The translations under genes were made by a program, and so were the position numbers. Below, piece after piece: positions 35,224 to 39,326 of a stretch of DNA of 39,326 nt. Below the pieces are notes generated by a model. The model made no database searches. It saw only the letters and a list, made by a program, of their open reading frames with translations, and was not told the origin of the DNA. Origin of the DNA: an uncultured Bacteroidales bacterium (lineage in GTDB: Bacteria > Bacteroidota > Bacteroidia > Bacteroidales > Bacteroidaceae); contig CACZMI010000039.1 in the NCBI GenBank assembly GCA_902782245.1, positions 1 through 39,326 of the forward strand, written 5' to 3'. Within the stretch, counting starts at the first letter, position 1; each line of letters begins with the position of its first letter.

Positions 35224-35264
35224 AAAAGAGTACAAAAGGGGTCTGTCCCCTTTTGTACTCTTTT
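35224..35264. repeat. 41-nt palindromic repeat (family B), copy 5
   Basis: AAAAGAGTACAAAAGGGG pairs perfectly with its 18-nt complement around the loop TCTGT. It lies between two convergent gene ends, 3 nt after rubredoxin and 9 nt from the frameshifted surface protein's C terminus. It may terminate transcription from both sides. Confidence 0.9.
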
Positions 35265-35273
35265 GTACTGTTT

Positions 35274-35486
35274 TTACCAGTTTTGGTTTAGGATGTAGGG
35301 AATGCCGGAGGCGGTGATGCCGGCGGCGTTGATGGTGAACTTACGGGTAAAGCTGTTGTTGTAGAACTCCACACGGGCGTGGCCGTTCTCATCGGTTATC
35401 ACGTTGGGATTCCAGTACAGGGTACGGCGGTAATCAACCACACCCTCTATCGGGCCATCGGGATAGACAGGCGAGTAGTACTCTAC
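35274..35486 (-). pseudogene. Out-of-frame C-terminal 70 residues of the surface protein
   Basis: The minus strand here encodes VEYYSPVYPDGPIEG, then YWNPNVITDENGHARVEFYN and a final IPYILNQNW before a stop at 35274. YWNP..TD..G...V.FYN is the typical C-terminal end of this surface-protein family. It continues the upstream gene in a different frame: after EIRNP the original frame stops at once. One extra C in the run of three C (minus strand, 35487-35489) would join the two parts. Confidence 0.85.
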
Positions 35487-38400
35487 GGGTTGCGGATTTC
35501 ACTATAAAAGAGCAGTTCCTTGTCATCCTTGATCAGTATGTCCACCAGTTGCTTTCCGTGCAGGTTAGCAGATGATCCTGATCCGCCGTTGTCGAAGCCC
35601 GAAAATGCCATTTGACCTGTCATAGTTTCTGCATCGTTACTCAAGCTTCCGTTAAACCCATCATTGCCAAAATCAGAAAAGCCCATACTGTTAGTCGAAG
35701 ATTCTTCATCATTGTTGTTACTCATTTCAGTAAATGGCTCTTTCTTCAAAGGCGCCAACTCCTGCATTTGCCTTTCTGTCATAGACTTATCATATAAAAT
35801 GATGCTCTTGACATCAATCATATCAATTTCCAATGGTTTGTCAAAAGGCTTTAAATAAAGCTCTTTCTCCCGGTTATGCACATACCATATCGGATTTACC
35901 CATTTTATTATAAGGTCTCCAAAAATAGGTTCTTCGGGCATTATTCCGTAACTGAATTGAATACCCTGTTCCTTAAAGTACTCTTCAACATTCGAAGTGT
36001 ACTCGCCCATATCAAGTTCCAGTTCGGCATCCTCCTCGGCCTCGAATGATGTGAAGGTGTCATAATCAATGAACCTTCGCTTTTCACCCTCCTCTTCAAT
36101 ATCAACATCATCAATCATTCGTCCCAGTTTACGGCGTTGTTCGGGAGTCAGGTCAAAATCGGTATAATCAACCTTATAGTCATACACCCTATGATTATTG
36201 TGAGCCAAATCCATCTCCTGCTTTAAGAAAGGCCTGGGTGCAGGGCGTTCGGCCCTCTCAAATCGGATACGCTTACTCTTCTCAAGCTTGGTATCACCAT
36301 TCTGCTTTGTTGTCATCAGATTTACGGTAAACTTGGCATTACCGTAAAAGTCAGACAGATCAAAACCGAAATAGCCCGTAGAGTCTGTCTGGTAGTCAAA
36401 ACTTTCAAACAGTTTGTTGTCGTCATCCGGCACCAACGATGCATACACCCCGATGTCCGATACGGGCTCACGCCTGCCGTAAGACAATATCCATCCGTTC
36501 ATGGTAAGCCCCTCCTCAATACGGTGCCTCTCATTAAAATCTTCCAGTCCGGTCATAGTCTTCCACTCATAACGTTCCCACCCCTGAACCAAGGTCAACA
36601 GGTTAAGAGCCTCACGGCGTTCATCGTCATAACATTCCAGATACCAGGCCGGATCATGGATGTACCCTCTCAGGTCCGATGACAACAACAGGTTAGTCTG
36701 CAGATTGTCCGTCTGTCCACCGCCATAGTCCGTGGCATCACGGACCGACAGACAGAAACGGTCACGGAACGGATTGCCTTGAGTGTCAGTAAGCTTGAAC
36801 TCCATCACCTCCTTGTCACATGACTGACGCGACATGCTGTCTGTGTTGACTGTAATTGTAGGGCTGCGGGACTCTGAACTGTTATGGAATATGCTGCGTG
36901 ATGAGAGAATCATGCCTTCCTTGTTGAAAAGAGTCAACCGGCATACACCCACCGGCCAGTCTGAGCAGTTTATCATCAACTGACTGTTCTCAACATCCTT
37001 TATCTCCTCAAAATAAATAACTTGGCCACGGCAGGTTACAACAAGTGCGGCCTGCTCATATATACGGTCCTGAGTACGCCAGATATTAATCTGCAACTGT
37101 GAATCAGAAAGCATATCGGATATCATGGAGTATCCGCTGGTTATCACATCAGGCAGATGGAGATAGGCTTTCTTTTCACCGCCTTCAGGAAAGAAATCTG
37201 CAGACACAAAGCCCTGAGGAGTGATTATGAATGAGCCCATTCCGTCAAATACGGTACGTACGGAATCCCAGACGCCCGGTACTACCAGAGCGCCTTCAAC
37301 ACCGAAAGCGTCACTGCCTGTAGCCTTGAATGCCACCCTACACGGCAGTCCCTTGACAAGACTGCCACCCTCGGGATAGAATGCCACCTTAACCTCATCG
37401 TCTTGACGTTGCTTTCTGCGACGTATATATTCATTACGCAAATCTTCTATATACTGATTATCCTGACTGGTTTTAACGCGTGAGCGGTCATACTCTCCTT
37501 CATATTTGGGCTGGGTATAGACTGGTATCACCCGGGAGAATATGGCCTCCGGGCTGAAATCAAGCATATTCTGCGTATATGCCCTAATCTCATAGAATCC
37601 ACTGGGATACGCCAGAACGCCCTGTTTCTCACGTGTCTGGATTGTTCCGGCGTTAAGCAACGGAATGGCACCATCGGCCTGTCCTGCCTCAACCTTTAGT
37701 TTCTCCTGTCTTAGAAGCTGTCCTGTCGGTGCCAGAAAATCAACATAAAGGACTCCGCTGGGTGCCCGTTCCAATGTGGTGGCGTTTGTCACAAAGGCCT
37801 TGAACCAAATATTCTCACCCTGGAAATAAGCAGTGTTGTCAAATTCAAGATAGACCTTTTCCTGCGGGAACAGAAAGTTGAACTCGTTTATGTTATCGGC
37901 AAACTTCATAAGTTCATCGGCATAATCAGCTTGCGTGGCATATGTCCTGTTCGTATCGGCATCAGGAAAGTAATCTCCAGGCAGACTGGCTCCCACTCTC
38001 TTCTTTGAGATATCGCCGGTAAAACGTATGTTGTTGTCAATGACAATGCCCTCCTTTAGGAATATGCAGTTATCCTCAAGGAAAGAAATACCGGACTCCG
38101 AATACCTATAGATACCCTTTCCCCTTTCCTTAAAGTTCATTGGAGCTCCATCGCCTCTGTGATAGTACCTTATCTTGAGTTTCTTGTCTTTCAAGCCATG
38201 GATTCGGATCAGGTTGTCCCCTGCACCCGATGAATATTTGGCGACGTCGACCGATAAATCCACCAATAAGTTTTTCCTGCCTTTTGAAACTGTTTCAGGC
38301 ATTGTAAGTATATATCCGTTTTCCCGCAAGCAGTCCTGTGCCAAAGAGCGGAGAAAATGCTGACTCGACCCGTAATATGCTTTTTGCCGGTTTTTTTCTA

Positions 38401-39148
38401 TGACGGCGGTTTTTGTTTTCTTCAAGTTTTCATAGGGCTTGTAGTAAAAGTAGCCCAGCATATTGCATGAAGTGACATTATTCACCTGTTCTACTGTAAA
38501 TTTTTCCAGGTCAACATACAATTCATATCCCAACAGGGGCAAATCAATGATCAGGGGTTCGTAGGCCCAGGCGTCAAATACGCTCGAAACCACTTTTACC
38601 GTATCTTCAAATTCTTCATATTTCTCGGCCTTTTCATGTTGTGCCGATACTTTGGAGAATGTTCTTTTACCTATACGCCGGGTGTGATATGAGGTATGGA
38701 ACGACCTGTCAAACAAAAGGACGTTCTCATTCTTTATCTTTGCCTGCCTGCCCCATCGGTCATCACCAAGAAACATCGCCTTGAAATAGTCCAGATCCTC
38801 CTTGCTTATCTTTTTGGCCTTGCCCGATACCTCTATCTCCGGCAATTCATCGTTAGTCTTGAGATTAATTGTCAATGTCCCTGGATTACGGGTAAAGTCA
38901 TGAGCCTGCGGCTGATATCCCACAAAACTGAATACTATTGTAGCCGGGAAAGTTACGTTTTTCAACTCAAACCGGCCGTCATTATCGGTAGTGGTTCCCT
39001 GGGTAGTTCCGTTCACATAGACTGTGGCCAATGGCAGCGGCTCTTGAGTGAGGCTGTCAAGAACGATTCCACGAATAGTGCTCTGCCCGTACAAAGAAGC
39101 GGGAATAAGAGCCAGTAATGTTAGGGTTAAAGTAAAAAGGCGTCTCAT
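35483..39148 (-). CDS. Secreted carboxypeptidase-regulatory-like / MG-domain surface protein, frameshifted near the C terminus
   Basis: The readable part is about 1221 residues. A signal peptide (RRLFTLTLTLLALIPASLYGQ) leads to a carboxypeptidase-regulatory-like domain at about 25-105 (TIRGIVLDSLTQEPLPLATVYVNGTTQGTTTDNDGRF). A long alpha/beta region follows, then macroglobulin-like beta sandwiches from about 430 onward (VYLEFDNTAYFQGENIWFKAFV, GFYEIRAYTQNML, DEVKVAFYPEGGSLVKGL). The C terminus includes a plug-like part. Relatives are outer-membrane-associated proteins in Bacteroidetes, with no settled function. I start at ATG 39148, the beginning of a normal signal peptide; ATG 39169 would add seven residues. 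The frame ends early (EIRNP, stop at 35483), and the conserved last 70 residues follow in another frame. Confidence 0.85.
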   Translation of the reverse strand: MRRLFTLTLTLLALIPASLYGQSTIRGIVLDSLTQEPLPLATVYVNGTTQGTTTDNDGRFELKNVTFPATIVFSFVGYQPQAHDFTRNPGTLTINLKTNDELPEIEVSGKAKKISKEDLDYFKAMFLGDDRWGRQAKIKNENVLLFDRSFHTSYHTRRIGKRTFSKVSAQHEKAEKYEEFEDTVKVVSSVFDAWAYEPLIIDLPLLGYELYVDLEKFTVEQVNNVTSCNMLGYFYYKPYENLKKTKTAVIEKNRQKAYYGSSQHFLRSLAQDCLRENGYILTMPETVSKGRKNLLVDLSVDVAKYSSGAGDNLIRIHGLKDKKLKIRYYHRGDGAPMNFKERGKGIYRYSESGISFLEDNCIFLKEGIVIDNNIRFTGDISKKRVGASLPGDYFPDADTNRTYATQADYADELMKFADNINEFNFLFPQEKVYLEFDNTAYFQGENIWFKAFVTNATTLERAPSGVLYVDFLAPTGQLLRQEKLKVEAGQADGAIPLLNAGTIQTREKQGVLAYPSGFYEIRAYTQNMLDFSPEAIFSRVIPVYTQPKYEGEYDRSRVKTSQDNQYIEDLRNEYIRRRKQRQDDEVKVAFYPEGGSLVKGLPCRVAFKATGSDAFGVEGALVVPGVWDSVRTVFDGMGSFIITPQGFVSADFFPEGGEKKAYLHLPDVITSGYSMISDMLSDSQLQINIWRTQDRIYEQAALVVTCRGQVIYFEEIKDVENSQLMINCSDWPVGVCRLTLFNKEGMILSSRSIFHNSSESRSPTITVNTDSMSRQSCDKEVMEFKLTDTQGNPFRDRFCLSVRDATDYGGGQTDNLQTNLLLSSDLRGYIHDPAWYLECYDDERREALNLLTLVQGWERYEWKTMTGLEDFNERHRIEEGLTMNGWILSYGRREPVSDIGVYASLVPDDDNKLFESFDYQTDSTGYFGFDLSDFYGNAKFTVNLMTTKQNGDTKLEKSKRIRFERAERPAPRPFLKQEMDLAHNNHRVYDYKVDYTDFDLTPEQRRKLGRMIDDVDIEEEGEKRRFIDYDTFTSFEAEEDAELELDMGEYTSNVEEYFKEQGIQFSYGIMPEEPIFGDLIIKWVNPIWYVHNREKELYLKPFDKPLEIDMIDVKSIILYDKSMTERQMQELAPLKKEPFTEMSNNNDEESSTNSMGFSDFGNDGFNGSLSNDAETMTGQMAFSGFDNGGSGSSANLHGKQLVDILIKDDKELLFYSEIRNP

Positions 39149-39326
39149 TGCAACAAAGGATTCCTTCAATTAATTGGTCCTAGAGCAAAGAAACACAAAG
39201 TATTTTATTAATCAAAATTTTTACGCCCTAACTTCTATGTTGCTATCCAAATAAATGGACAAATATTTTTGTGTATAGCTACTTATTTTTCAGTTAATTA
39301 TCAAATAACACCTATATCAATCGTGT

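Noticed and set aside
39170-39326. Possible promoter or gene at the right end
   Set aside because: The stretch is AT-rich with no full TAnnTTTG box at a fitting place and no ORF; only the leader of the surface protein is expected here.

Overview
The window looks like chromosomal DNA of an anaerobic, fibre-degrading Bacteroidales bacterium, probably a gut or rumen Prevotella/Bacteroides relative. The evidence is as follows. Many genes are preceded by the Bacteroidetes -7 box TAnnTTTG, some with a TTTG-like -33 box about 20 nt upstream. A secreted GH10 xylanase carries an inserted carbohydrate-binding module. Two secreted proteins end in the short GIYIINNRK/GIRIINGKK-type tail common in this group. 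Pyruvate:ferredoxin oxidoreductase and rubredoxin point to anaerobic metabolism. No tRNA, rRNA, CRISPR array or recognisable insertion sequence was seen. The window opens exactly at one edge of a repeat, so it may start at an assembly break.

Layout. 1-702: a 156-bp repeat followed by a small DEDDh exonuclease. 775-6577 (+): secreted barrel-like protein, uvrA, a YihY/BrkB membrane protein and an Hsp20 chaperone. 6631-13357 (-): GH10 xylanase, nifJ and an AAA_14/DUF4143 ATPase. 13.4-17.5 kb: an AT-rich island with an ORF6N/half-PLD protein (+), a two-gene nuclease/BRCT operon (-) and a second copy of the opening repeat in inverted orientation. 17.5-29.3 kb (-): cytidylate-kinase-like protein with cstA, then a 3199-residue LamG adhesin-like protein. 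29.4-33.7 kb (-): a receiver/ATP-grasp PEP-synthase-like protein and gdhA. 34.0-35.2 kb (+): UDP-glucuronate-type epimerase and rubredoxin. 35.3-39.1 kb (-): a large carboxypeptidase-regulatory-domain surface protein that is frameshifted near its C terminus.

Metabolic thread. NifJ, rubredoxin, GdhA and CstA fit anaerobic pyruvate, redox and nitrogen metabolism. The xylanase, the giant LamG protein and the carboxypeptidase-like protein fit an envelope adapted to polymers. UvrA and the exonucleases belong to DNA metabolism.

The most unusual signal is the pair of nearly identical ~150-bp structured elements at 1-156 and 17367-17515. They lie in opposite orientation on the chromosome, but each sits in the same sense, about 50 nt upstream of a gene for the same DEDDh exonuclease subfamily. 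One of those genes is fused to treble-clef zinc fingers and a BRCT domain, followed by a BRCT-like partner gene. The right-hand element begins inside the TGA stop codon of the neighbouring gene. This looks like a repeated 'structured element plus DEDDh exonuclease' cassette that I cannot match to a named family. A second repeat family, five 41-nt palindromes at four loci, sits within 4 nt of stop codons or overlaps them.
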